From: Agapetus fuscipes
Lineage: Eukaryota; Arthropoda; Insecta; Trichoptera; Glossosomatidae
Assembly: GCA_951799405.1 (NCBI GenBank)
Contig: OX637361.1
Span: forward strand, 10,948,170 to 11,012,169
Length of the DNA: 64,000 nucleotides
Direction: 5' to 3'
Shown here: positions 50,727-60,489 of the stretch, piece by piece
Layout: every line of letters begins with the position of its first letter
Numbering within the stretch: the first letter of the stretch is position 1
Notes under the pieces: generated by a model
The model's database searches: none
The model's input: only the letters and a program-made list of their open reading frames with translations
What the model was told of the DNA's origin: nothing
Position numbers and translations under genes: made by a program

Positions 50727-50982
50727 TTCCTTGACTTATAGGTTGTTATGCGGCTGACCACCCATAATGTAAAAATTGGTTCACTTTGCCAATGTCACCT
50801 CTGTTTCAGAGAAGGACGGCAAGAGTTGCAAGGCTTATGTTCATTTGAGATTGGGTTTTTATATTGTAGGTCCACATGCGGCATGTGTTAGCGCGAAATT
50901 ATACATATCTGCTTGTGGGAATGCATTTAATATAAAACTTAAATGATATATATCTTTGCAGCTTAGATTAGATTAGATTAGA
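50727..50982 (+). repeat. R245 copy, plus, alpha subfamily
   Basis: GTTCCTTGACTTATAGGTTG to CAGCTTAGATTAGATTAGAT. The hairpin CACATGCGGCATGTG is at 50873-50887. An L2-like fragment begins directly at the tail. Confidence 0.9.
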
Positions 50983-51120
50983 TTAGACAATATTTAAACA
51001 TTGCCGTTTTGTGATAAATCACTGCAAGGGCACTGTTCAACTGTAACATCTCCGAAACAAACATGTCTTTAATCCCGACTTAAATGCACTTGCACTCTCT
51101 ACGGCTCTAATTGTGGTGTT
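50983..51120 (-). mobile_element. L2-1 3' end fragment, minus
   Basis: GACAATATTTAAACATTGCC, TTTTGTGATAAATCACTGCA and AGGGCACTG match the 3' end of the L2-like LINE at 60490. Coding relic to CACTCTCTACGGCTCTAA. Confidence 0.8.
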
Positions 51121-51489
51121 TTATCATGCGATGTATTGTCATGTGATGTTATGTCATGTATTATTTTGTCACTGTCCTGTTGCCATATTATACACTAAAT
51201 AACATAACTGATTGTAATATTGTAGGTACATGTTGTATATAGGGGGCATATACAAATACCTGGCCCCTGATTGCATATCCTTCCGGGCAGATACCGGAAG
51301 TGCGGGCGACATTAGCAGAAATGGCCTACAATATTATATCCGACATTAATTACGTCTCTCTAATTACTCTATGATAGCTTTCACACACTAACCTGCACTG
51401 TAATCTAAGTTGCAAACGTAATCTCATATTGATGTAGTAGGTAGGTAGGTATCTTCTTTTTATGTCTTCAAGATAGGTAATACTAATAT
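51121..51489. other. Spacer
   Basis: Contains an inverted CTTCCGG...CCGGAAG near 51279-51299. Nothing else recognised. Confidence 0.3.
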
Positions 51490-51570
51490 TAGGATGATTT
51501 ATCTGATAAGCGCTGTTATTGTGTGAACACTCTTCAAGAGCCCTCCACGAGTTTGGTCGTCGTTATAAAA
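51490..51570 (-). mobile_element. SINE-A tail fragment, minus
   Basis: GATTTATCTGATAAGCGCTG, CTTCAAGAGCCCTCCACGAG, TTGGTCGTCG. Confidence 0.65.
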
Positions 51571-51735
51571 AGATAAAAGAAGAAGAGAAAACAAACAGAT
51601 CCTAGATCTATAACAAGAGGAAGAAGAAGAGGAAAACGACAACGATGTGTTATTAACAATGGCTCTATGTAATGAGCAACCCCTTTTCCCAAAACGAAGT
51701 AAGCCATGGCTTATTTAGTCGCCGTCACGCGTGGT

Positions 51736-51920
51736 GGTCCCATGTCGCCATTGGCCATCGGAACATATAATAGGTGGGAGCTGTTTAACGTTCCCTGCGT
51801 GGTCATGGATGAGGAAGCATGCTGAATCTAGTGGAAGGGAGGTAGGGACAAGCATACAAGGTGTGCTTAGTAATAAATGCATCACCATCATCATTGAAGT
51901 CTTGGTCCCTTCAATCTGTC
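51736..51920. repeat. Dispersed repeat Q, copy 1
   Basis: GTTCCCTGCGTGGTCATGGA, CTAGTGGAAGGGAGGTAGGG and GTCTTGGTCCCTTCAATCTG are shared with 52715-52880. Type unknown. Confidence 0.5.
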
Positions 51921-52029
51921 TCTTTCAGTAACATAATCCAACCATGCGGTAAAGACAGTTGCGCGAACCCATCTTCATACCCGTTTCGTTTGTTTCCATC
52001 TTGGAAGCGTATCACAAAACGATGATGCA

Positions 52030-52590
52030 ATGCTATATTTTTTTTTTTAGCGGCGGAAGATCTTCTCGATGGTCGTAACCCGACCCAGCCGTGATTCTAG
52101 ATCTACATGTTCGTCCACATCTGGAACAGATCCGTCTTGCCATTATGGGTATTCCTTTTGCCATAGCTGATGATGATGAGTTGGAGATTTCTTTATAACG
52201 CCCGCGCCGTTTCGTGGTATAGTCATTCCAAGGGCGCTTGTGCATGTGATGCGAAAAATTTGCTTGTCTTCAGCGCATTTTGGAACCTTACATGGTCCTC
52301 TTTCTGTCTGACATGATGAGGCAGGTGGTTCCAGGGGACCAGCTACTGCAATGCACGCTCTCCAAACACTGTGTTTACTCTTTGATCAGCTTTTCAGTAC
52401 AAGACTTGGCTCCAGTTTCTGCCGAGCGTAGTGTGAGGCTTTTTGGCCGAGAGCAACGGGCATGATTAAATCAGTGAGATATTTGGGTGTCTTTTAAAAT
52501 AGAGTCATGTGGATCATTGAGCTTACTTTGAACTCGACGCGCCGCTCTGGGACACGGAGCCAGTAAAGCTTCTGGAGAAGAAGATATCAC
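52030..52590 (-). mobile_element. L2-like LINE 3' fragment, minus, decayed
   Basis: Minus frame LVPWNHLPHHVRQKEDHVRF, then QNALKTSKFF, is the C-terminal motif of L2/CR1-type ORF2. GCGCCCTTGGAATG...CGAAACGGCGC follows, as in other L2 3' UTRs here. At least one in-frame stop. Confidence 0.7.
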
Positions 52591-52714
52591 ATTGTGTGTT
52601 TATACTTATATCCAGCTGTCTCTCCACTAGGGATAACAAGTGTCTTCACTTTGTTTTATTCTTTCAAACTTCTTTCCTCTCCTCGTTCTCACGTGGCAAA
52701 TATGCTTTTTTTCA

Positions 52715-52880
52715 TTTGAGCTTTGTTGCGTTCCCTGCCTGGTTATGGATCAGAAAGCATGCTGTAACTAGTGGAAGGGAGGTTTGAATAGAGGTTGAAC
52801 AAGCAGACAAGGTGTACTTTGTTATAAATACAATATCATCATCACTGGCGCACGTCTTGGTGCCTTCAATTTGCACGCCA
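52715..52880. repeat. Dispersed repeat Q, copy 2
   Basis: GTTCCCTGCCTGGTTATGGA, CTAGTGGAAGGGAGG, GTCTTGGTGCCTTCAATTTG. Confidence 0.5.
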
Positions 52881-53039
52881 AGCTCTTCTCTCTTCCAGTT
52901 CCACAATTCAATCACAAGGCAATCTGGAGACTATCCGGTCAGTCATTTGAAACATTGCAAATTTTTGTCACCAAGCCGCATGCAATATGGACGGCATAGA
53001 AATCTCGTTTGCAGTTTTGTTTCGTGTTACTCATGTGGA

Positions 53040-53150
53040 ACATTTGAGTGTACAACTTTTTTATTCTTACAGATATTGGGGCGACTTTACAAAAAAGCAT
53101 CTTCATTTGAAGTGGGGTTTTCCCAGCTCCCGACTGGTTCTGGAGTAAGC
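53040..53150 (-). mobile_element. SINE-B middle fragment, minus
   Basis: CAGAACCAGTCGGGAGCTGG at 53145, then CCCCACTTCAAATGAAG and CTGTAAGAATAAAAAAG. Confidence 0.6.
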
Positions 53151-53220
53151 CTTTCCATTAAATACACAATAAGAGAAATGGGGCAAGGGTCCCATGTATT
53201 TCCAAGCGTCAGGGCCTGAG

Positions 53221-53630
53221 ACAATGGCTGGAAAGACACTGAATGATAGAGTACGTAATGATTAGGTGATGGACGAGTGTGGTATAAAAGAGAATATGAG
53301 AATGAAAGTACAAAAACGTACGATGAGATGGTTCAGACATCTCGAAAGAATGGATGATGAACGACTAACGAAGAAAGTGTACACAGGAAATGTCAGAGGA
53401 AAGCGCGGAGGGGGAAGGCCGATAAAAGAATGGTTAGACCAAATAGGTGAGATTGCAAAATAATGGAATCTGCAGAGTGAGAATAAGAGAAGAGTATGTA
53501 TAAAAAAGGTGATGAATATTGAGGAAATGAAAGTGCTTTGTAAGGACAGAAAAAGTGGAGGCGCATCTGCGGAGGTACCGGCCACCCCTAGTGGAACGGC
53601 GGCAGGATACAGTAACAGTAGCAGGGCTCC
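53221..53630 (+). mobile_element. RTE-1 3' copy, 5'-truncated
   Basis: Nearly the same as 32905-33308 of RTE-1 (AMAGKTLNDRVRND...). Stop codons at 53263 and 53461 break the frame. It ends GCCACCCCTAGTGGAACGGC and ACAGTAACAGTAGC. Confidence 0.9.
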
Positions 53631-54235
53631 CAGTGGGCTTAACGTTAAAACATCAAAAAGCGTTGCAGTAAGTAACTCCTCAGAAGTGAAAGCACTTTAT
53701 TTCTCAATGAAAATCGCCTTATACATTAATGTACCTACGTATTAAATACACAACCTTGTCATTTTGAAAGCGCGTATAATCAGCATGACTGCAATGCCAT
53801 GAACAAAGGTGTGAATTCGCATTGCGTTTTTTTGCAAGATATTTAAAAAAATAACAAAGAATACTTGGTTTACGCACAATCGATTAGCAAAAACTCAAAT
53901 CTTCGATCGGTTTTAATGATGTCATTATGTACGTATTCCAATCAATGTATTGTAATTAGATTACCGAGAAAACATAACAACCATGGACGGCTATCGACTT
54001 TGCGAACATAGCAGGCAAGGCAACTTGCAATTGAAAAAATATTTGTCAGAAACATACAGACAAATACTCATACCTCTTCTTCTTCTTCTTCTTCAGCCTG
54101 TATTGATCGTCCACTCCTGGACGTAGGCCTCCTCTCGCATTTTCTATTCGTTTCTATCCTGAGCGATCCGCATCAAGGCCATCCTACCTCATTAGGCGAA
54201 AATGTTCGAGCACAAAAAATAAATAAATAGGTGAA
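53631..54235. other. Spacer with CTT microsatellite and a LINE-like relic
   Basis: CTTCTTCTTCTTCTTC at 54075-54092, followed by CTGTATTGATCGTCCACTCC and TGGACGTAGGCCTCC, a phrase of a widespread insect LINE-derived repeat as I recall it. Confidence 0.4.
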
Positions 54236-54325
54236 TTAAAACTCTGTTTTTACCCATTTGAATTTTTAAATAATTAAAAATAGACTTTCACTGTGTAAAT
54301 AGATTAACACTAAAAATATAATAAA
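54236..54325 (+). mobile_element. Hammerhead-like element family, 3' fragment
   Basis: AAAACTCTGTTTTTACCC, ACTTTCACTGTGTAAATAGA, TTAACACTAAAAATATAATA parallel the 3' parts at 18610 and 36270. The core is absent. Confidence 0.4.
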
Positions 54326-55077
54326 GACAAATATTTACTAACAGTCTTCACATATTATGTCTCCGTAACCCAGGTCTGCATAATGCCCACTGGAGGCCTT
54401 GGTTCGAATAAAGATATATAGACCCCTCAACCTTCTTTTTTTATTTACCAATTCCTTTACCATATCTTGACTAGAATCAAAAGATTAAGTTTATGCCTAT
54501 TTGCAATGTTTCAATTCGCTTTTTAAGTTTATTTTAACAACAACAAAAATGTTTACTTAGGTACATTGAAAAAAAATTATGCACCCTATCAACACTTCGA
54601 AAAATATATATATATTACTTAAAAAAAGACTGAAAGAAAAACAGCTGGTTTCTCTGTAAGCCTGTTTTAAAATATGAATTTTAATATCAAAATATTTTTT
54701 ATGATTCGTCGAAACTATGAAAAGTCCCGCCAAAAACAGATTAATCCTGAAATATTTGTATTGCTACATACCTAATTAATAATATTTCTTAACTTCGTGG
54801 TCAAGAAGGCTCATGTTCAAATGATATTTTGTACTAATTTCAATCAAGCTCTGTTCAAACCTGATCAAGTATCAATGGGTCTTGGTGCTTTATGATTAAG
54901 TTAGAAATGTCGAAACTGCTGGGTAATGCATTGTGCTATCACACCAGAGTAGTGAAGCCATTTTTGGGGGAAACATCGTTGAACCATTGAATTAAAAAGT
55001 GCAATTTGTTTTTTTCACATTCTAGGCAAGCAACACCATTCTGCACATCAAGACTCACCGCAGCTGGGCTTCGTTAA
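54326..55077. other. A+T-rich spacer
   Basis: No recognised gene or repeat. Confidence 0.35.
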
Positions 55078-55321
55078 CAGCTATCGATTGCAAAAAAATC
55101 GCACATTGTTACTGTGCGTTCGTTGCCGCGGATTCCCGACACCTCTCCGCCACGCAGAGACCTCGGGCATCACAGAAGTCTCGGCGGCACGAAGCCCTCA
55201 CGTGACAGCACGTTACGGTCAGCGCCATCTTGGTGCGGCCCGTCGCGCTTGGCTCCCCATGCGGAAAGCGCGGACAAAACATAATGCTCTAGAGGGGGAG
55301 ACGCCATTGTCGTACAGGTAA
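55078..55321 (+). promoter_or_regulatory. GC-rich island; possible promoter and first exon
   Basis: CTATCGATTG (DRE-like) at 55080, palindromic E-box TCACGTGA at 55198-55205, GCCATCTTGG (YY1/Pho type) at 55224-55233, and a strong splice donor CAG|GTAATA at about 55317. A 77-codon frame (55088-55321) spans it but has no recognised domain and may be untranslated. Best candidate for a host first exon in the window. Confidence 0.35.
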
Positions 55322-55417
55322 TATGAGCTACAGCAGGAGGTCAGACATCTTGGGATTATTATAGATTCTTCATAAAACTAATCACCAGGCTGACAGAAAA
55401 TGATACAGGTACGAATT

Positions 55418-55489
55418 GATTGCTTGACTTATAGTTTGGTATGAGACTGGCCACCCATCCTGTAAAAAATGGTTCACTTTGCTAATGTA
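55418..55489 (+). repeat. R245 head fragment, plus
   Basis: TTGCTTGACTTATAGTTTGG to AAATGGTTCACTTTGCTAAT. Confidence 0.75.
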
Positions 55490-55660
55490 ACCAATCTACT
55501 GCACATGTCCAAACAATCCTAATGAACTTATGTTTATCTTTTCAGACTTTCTCTTGCACCACATTCATCTCTAATGTAGTCATTCCTCCCTCTATCACTC
55601 CATTTTGTACAAATCACAATTCTTAGATATCTAATCCTTTTATGCTGACTTTACTTTTAA
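55490..55660 (-). mobile_element. RTE fragment, minus
   Basis: Minus frame KWSDRGRNDYIRDECGARES matches the SDRVRNDFVREECGVRES segment of RTE-2. Confidence 0.65.
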
Positions 55661-55689
55661 AATCATAATAAGCACTCACTTGATTGTTG

Positions 55690-55960
55690 TAGCCAATGAC
55701 TGTAACTGTAACTGTAACTCTGTCGCCATTCCGCTAGGGGTGGCCAGAGCCTCTGCAGAGTTGCCTCCATTTTTTCCTATCCTGACATACCTCTTTCAAT
55801 TCATTCATATCCATCACCTTTTTCATGCATTTTCTTCTTTTACGCTCACTTTGTATAACCCATTCTTTCACAATCTCCTCAATCTGATCACTCTATACTG
55901 TTCTCGGTCGTCCCTTCCCTCTTTTTCCTTTCACACTTTCTTTGTTCACTCATTTGACAT
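55690..55960 (-). mobile_element. RTE 3' end, minus
   Basis: Reversed terminus ACAGTTACAGTTACAGTCAT, GGCCACCCCTAGCGGAATGG, then a C-terminal relic (GAGGAGATTGTGAAAGAATG). Confidence 0.8.
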
Positions 55961-56039
55961 TCATCTATATCAAAAGTTTTCATTGTTGAACAGTTGTTTC
56001 TAAATGACCATTACAAAACGACCTTTAGAAATTAATAGC

Positions 56040-56330
56040 ATTATGGTTGGTTGGTATGACTTATAGGTTGGTATGAGTATCCTTGACTTATAGGTTGGTA
56101 TGAGGCTGACCACCCATACTGTAAAAAATGGTCACTTTGCCAATGTCACCCCTGTTTCAGGGAAGGTCGACAAGAGCTGCAGGGCTTATGTTCATTTGAG
56201 ATTGGGTTATTTATACTGTAGGTCCACAGGCGGCATGTGTGAGCGTGAAATTATCCATGTCTGCTTGTGGGAATGCATTTGAGATGAATCTCAAATGATA
56301 CATATCTTTGCAACTTAGATTTAGATGCCA
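56040..56330 (+). repeat. R245 copy, plus, head repeated
   Basis: GGTTGGTATGACTTATAGG and GGTTGGTATGAGTATCC precede a complete copy beginning TCCTTGACTTATAGG at 56080. Thus parts of the head occur three times. Ends CTTTGCAACTTAGATTTAG. Confidence 0.85.
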
Positions 56331-56461
56331 TGATTTGAGGTTTTGTTTTGAGTTAATTTCCAAATAGGAGTAGAAAATAACCTTTATAATGTAAAAAACA
56401 GTCTAGAACTTTTGGTTATATAAAAACAATAAACATGAATTTCCAGAGTGTAGGTAAGTAC

Positions 56462-56702
56462 CGGTAGTAGCAAAGGGTGCCATACAACTCATTCCCATCG
56501 GTTTCCCTTTTAAAATGAGGCAAAAATGATATTAAAGTAGACTGCATGATTTCAATGGGGAAAAAATAGCTACGTATTGTTTCTTTCGTTTTAAATGTAT
56601 TTTTTTACTTTGTGCCTATATTTTATAACTACTTTGTTGCCTCATTTGAAAAGGGAAGCCGATGGGAATTGAGTTGTATGGCACCCTTCGCCACTGGCAC
56701 TA
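56462..56702. mobile_element. MITE-6
   Basis: Inverted arms of about 60 bases: left GCAAAGGGTGCCATACAACT..CCCATCGGTTTCCCTTTTAA, right the complement ending GGCACCCTTCGCCACTGGCA. The outer end CAGTGGCGAAGG resembles hAT or similar DNA-element termini. Confidence 0.75.
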
Positions 56703-56752
56703 GATACCTATCTGAAAACAGTCTGGGCAATCGATACATAGAATTAAATTAA

Positions 56753-57047
56753 ATTAGGCTGATTTATTTGGTGAGCGCTGTTTTTGTGTGTATCACACCT
56801 CAAGAGCCCTCTGCGAGCTTGGTCGTCGCTGTAGAAAGCGCCAATTCTCAAGCAAGACCCAGTTGCTGTAAGGCTGGATGGACCTTTTGATGACCGGTCT
56901 TTGGTAAAGGTTTGTGAATTTTTCAACCCAGCGAAGAGCAAATTTGAAAAAAAAAATGGTATATTTTTTGTGCTCCGCCGGGATTCGAACCCACGACCTT
57001 CCAGTTACGAGTCCGAAGTGTTACCACCTGGACTAAGGACCGGTCAA
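56753..57047 (-). mobile_element. SINE-A, full length, minus
   Basis: Head TTTGACCGGTCCTTAGTCCA at 57047, B-box GGGTTCGAATCCCGG, tail GAGGGCTCTTGAGGTGTGAT..ACAGCGCTCACCAAATAAAT at 56755. Very close to 5641-5935. Confidence 0.9.
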
Positions 57048-57109
57048 ATAGTCATAGATTTCCTTGAATCAGTTGCAGTGAATATATCAATGTACACCAC
57101 ACAAAGACG

Positions 57110-57395
57110 TTAAACAACTCTTGACCGTTTAATTGTTAATACGGTGATTACGAACCGTCCCCCCTTCACGGTGAGATCGGCGGCGATAGGCAGTAAGTGG
57201 CGTGGTGGTGCAGGATTAGGTGGAGCATCCCAGGACGGTGGGCTCTGGGGTCTATTAGCGAGACTGCAGCTGCGGAAGGACCCTGGAGGCGATGCGATGG
57301 AAGGAGGAAGGTAGTTGCACCTGGCGGACACTATAAGAGGGAGAAGTCATGGCAAGGCTTACGTACAAACGGTTCTTAACTGTTTAAATTAACAA
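57110..57395. other. GC-richer segment of unknown origin
   Basis: GGCGTGGTGGTGCAGGATTA, GGACGGTGGGCTCTGGGG, GACCCTGGAGGCGATGCGAT. Possibly a LINE C-terminal relic or host sequence; nothing decisive. Confidence 0.25.
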
Positions 57396-57639
57396 TTAAG
57401 TGTGTTTGAAGTCAACGTTTGTTTGATGATTTTACTAGAATTCTTATACACATAATTCTAGAAAGCTGAAACTTCTCCATTCAAAAATATTAATCTGTGT
57501 ATTTTTTCATAATTACATATTACAGTCATCATTCAGAAAAAAGTGACTAAATACATGCATGCATATTTTATTCTGAAAAATGGATCTATAATGTATGTAT
57601 CAAAAACACTCGTTCATTAAATTTTTTAATTTAGCAATG

Positions 57640-57800
57640 CGTTTACGCATGATGCATGTGATTGACATAATAAAAATTAACATCTCTAATTAACATAAAT
57701 CCTGCAACTCTTGGTGACCTTCCCTGAAACAAGGGTGACATCAGAAAAGTTAACTAGTTTATACAGTAAAGATAGTTGGGCGCATGCCAACCTATAAGGC
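57640..57800 (-). repeat. R245 copy, minus, diverged
   Basis: GCATGATGCATGTG, ATTAACATAAATCCTGCAAC, GCCAACCTATAAGGCAAGAA. Confidence 0.7.
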
Positions 57801-57934
57801 AAGAAACCAAAATTGTAGTAAACAGACCAACAATAAATGAAAAATATATGACGTACAAAATAACAATAAAACTTAACATTTACAATTTTAAGTCTTAGCT
57901 GCTAACATTAGGTACAGTGTTAGTCCATAATCTA

Positions 57935-58190
57935 TAATAATAATCCATAATCTAAGTTGCAAGGATACATTCATTTAAAGCTCTCAGATGTATGCCCACA
58001 AACCAACAAGTGTAGGTCGCGCTTACAAATGCTGAATGTGTACTTACAAATAAAATCCAAACCTCAAATGAACATAAGCCCCACAACTTTTGCCGACCTA
58101 CCCTGAAACAGGGGTGACATTGGCAAATTTAACCATTTTTTTCAGTATGTGTGGTCAGCCTCATACCAACCTATAAGTCAGGGAATTAGT
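57935..58190 (-). repeat. R245 copy, minus, beta subfamily
   Basis: AATCCATAATCTAAGTTGCA to CCAACCTATAAGTCAGGGAA, full length. Confidence 0.9.
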
Positions 58191-58324
58191 ACCTGTTAAA
58201 AAAAAGCAAAAGGTTATGTTACTGTGCAAATGCATTACTAAATTTTCTTCAAAATGCTCGGCCAGTTGTACCGTACGAATGTGATGCCTAGAGTCTGACC
58301 CAGAACCAAGAGAGATCTCCTCAA

Positions 58325-58430
58325 GTCGTTGAGAACAATGCCTTACAAGACAGAGAGTCCTGGAGGGTTGTGGACTGGAAGGCTCTAAGTTTTCAAGGCT
58401 TGTGAGCCGTAGTAAGTAAGTAAGTAAAAG
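58325..58430 (+). mobile_element. RTE-3 C-terminal fragment with GTAA repeats
   Basis: ACAAGACAGAGAGTCCTGGA (QDRESWR) to TTTTCAAGGCTTGTGAGCCG, then AGTAAGTAAGTAAGTAAAAG as terminal repeat. Confidence 0.65.
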
Positions 58431-58621
58431 TTTCCGTTACATTTTTAACTAAGATGCTGCACTTTTTGTGGGACACGATTTGGAGTAAATATTTCTTCAA
58501 GTCGCGGGTCCCTCTTTGTTGAAGCAGATGCTAAATGTCACCTTTCTTCGGTGCATTCTATCAAACAAGTGATATTAATTTTCTGCACGCTTCATACCAC
58601 TTAAAAATAATTTAACCCTTT

Positions 58622-58700
58622 TGGTCAGGTCGATAGCTCAGTTGGTAGAATGCTTGTGTTCCATGCGTGGTCGCTAGAGTTCGATCCCTTGCAAGGATTT
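58622..58700 (+). mobile_element. SINE-B head fragment
   Basis: TCAGGTCGATAGCTCAGTTG and GAGTTCGATCCCTTGC; the body is missing. Confidence 0.7.
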
Positions 58701-58759
58701 CATATTGTCAGTAGAACCTTTTTATTTTCACACTATTCCTGTCTTTTCCTAAAACAGTA

Positions 58760-58980
58760 CGCTGCTTTAGTTCTTGTTTGCCGTATAGACCATTCAGCTA
58801 ATTTTACATGAGCAATGTTTGCATGTGTACTGGACCAATGTGTCTGATGAAAACAGGAAAATGATTTTAAAAATATTTAAAACAACTCTCACATTATCGA
58901 GTGTTACGTTTTTTCTTAGCTCAGATTTGTCACGTTTGACAGAATTGGTCTATACGGCAAACAAGAACTGAGGAAGCGAG
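58760..58980 (+). mobile_element. MITE-1 copy e, internally deleted
   Basis: CGCTGCTTTAGTTCTTGTTT to AACAAGAACTGAGGAAGCGA; TA on both sides. About 35 interior bases lost after GCTCAGATTTG. Confidence 0.85.
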
Positions 58981-59027
58981 TAGTAGCCCAGCTAAAGTGG
59001 ATCATTTCTACAGTATGGTCTGTAAGT

Positions 59028-59258
59028 CTCATTTTTATTTTCCCAGGTAAGGGGACTAGTCTTACGTAAACCACTTCACTTGAAGAGAAGGTTTTCTAGC
59101 TCCTGAGGAGCTGGTTCTCCTATCTTTTAATGTGTAGGTAATCTAAGTTTCAAGGTTTACTCAGCCTTCACTTCAACTGAAGTGGTTGGCGTAAGGCCAG
59201 CTCCCTTACCTGTAAACATAAATAATTTCTACTCGGAACATGCGAAACCCTTCGTGAA
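59028..59258. mobile_element. Two SINE-B fragments, head to head
   Basis: 59028-59120 is minus (GGAGAACCAGCTCCTCAGGA, TTACCTGGGAAAATAAAA). 59152-59258 is plus (AAGGTTTACTCAGCCTTCAC, CCTGTAAACATAAATAATTT). Confidence 0.65.
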
Positions 59259-59261
59259 TCT

Positions 59262-59492
59262 AATCTAAGCTGCAAAGATATATATCATTTAAGATGTATA
59301 TTAAATGCATTCCCACAAGCAGACATGTATAATTTCGCGCTAACACATGCATGTGGACCTACAATATAAAAACCCAATCTCAAATGGACATACACCCTGC
59401 AACTCTAGCCGTCCTTCACTGAAACAGGGGTGACATTGGCAAAGTGAACCATTTTTTACAGTATGGGTGGTCAGCCGCATACCAACCTAACG
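59262..59492 (-). repeat. R245 copy, minus, alpha subfamily
   Basis: AATCTAATCTAAGCTGCAAA to GTCAGCCGCATACCAACCTA, lacking the last head bases. Confidence 0.85.
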
Positions 59493-59612
59493 CGGCACAA
59501 AGTAATAGTATATGCGTAGCTTAGTTGGTTTTCGTTTTGTATCCATTTATTTATGTTGCTTGAACAAAAGACGAAAAAAATTAACTATTATATTAACGTA
59601 CAAAAGTGGTTG

Positions 59613-59830
59613 CGAGTTGCAAAACTTGAGTATTGTAAAGTTTACGGCAATTATTAAAGAGTGATATCCCCCAAAATCTGCCGTTTTTGTTTATTTGAAC
59701 TTGATTTTCTTCATCACTGGAACTCTTTTGCTAAGACCACAAAGTGTAAGAAACAAAAACGGCAGATTTTGGGAGAAATCACGCTTTAATATTTTCCGTA
59801 AACTTTACTTTTCTCAAGTTTTGCACCTCG
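59613..59830. mobile_element. MITE-5, long-armed foldback
   Basis: Arms of about 85 bases are inverted with few mismatches: GAGTTGCAAAACTTGAG, GTAAAGTTTACGG, CCCAAAATCTGCCGTTTTTG on the left, and the complement on the right to TTTTGCACCTCG. The centre is only about 50 bp. Confidence 0.8.
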
Positions 59831-60078
59831 TACTAAGGGTACAGGTATTGTAAGCGCAAGGTGTGGGGTTCGTAGCGCGCAGGTAGGTATAGTATAACAT
59901 TAAACAGGTGTAAGAGAGGCCGTGGAACGTTCTCATATCAAGATCTGTATCGCTACACGGCTGGCATATCGGACACCCTGTATTTATTAACCAATATAAT
60001 ATGCCCCACCAACAACAAAATAATACGCAGGAATCGTTCAACTTCAAAATCCCCGTTTCGGTGTTTATTTCCAACCCT

Positions 60079-60140
60079 CAGGCCCGGTATTTTCAACGTT
60101 AGCATATAGCTTCTCGAAGCACATGACAATCTAGTGACTT
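60079..60140. mobile_element. MITE-7 left end fragment
   Basis: AGGCCCGGTATTTTCAACGT, TAGCATATAGCTTC. It follows a scrap of SINE-B (CCCGTTTCGGTGTTTATTTC). Confidence 0.7.
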
Positions 60141-60230
60141 TTTTTTTTTTTAATAGATTTGTGAAGAGGAATGCAATTCACCAACCTATTCTGCCTGGCC
60201 AGAAGCAGGTATTAATATAATCAATTAATA
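60138..60230 (-). mobile_element. SINE-C left part, interrupted
   Basis: ATAGATTTGTGAAGAGGAAT to AATATAATCAATTAAT. The remainder of a SINE-C appears at 62167 after about 1.9 kb of other elements. Confidence 0.8.
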
Positions 60231-60478
60231 TCCTTGACTTATAGGTTGGTATGAGGCTGACCACCCATACTGTAAAAAATGGTTCACTTTGCCAATGTCA
60301 CCCCTGTTTCAGGGAAGGTCGGCAAAAGTTGTGGGGCTTATGTTCATTTGAGGTTTGGATTTTATTTGTAAGTACACATTCAGCATTTGTAAGCGCGAAC
60401 TACACTTGTTGGTTTGTGGGCATACATCTGAGAGCTTTAAATGAATATATCCTTGCAACTTAGATTATAGATTATAAT
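60231..60478 (+). repeat. R245 copy, plus, left of L2-1
   Basis: TCCTTGACTTATAGGTTGG to CTTGCAACTTAGATTATAG. It shares GGCAAAAGTTGTGGGGCTTA only with the copy at 61915, so the two are sister copies. Confidence 0.9.
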
Positions 60479-60489
60479 AATAATAAATA

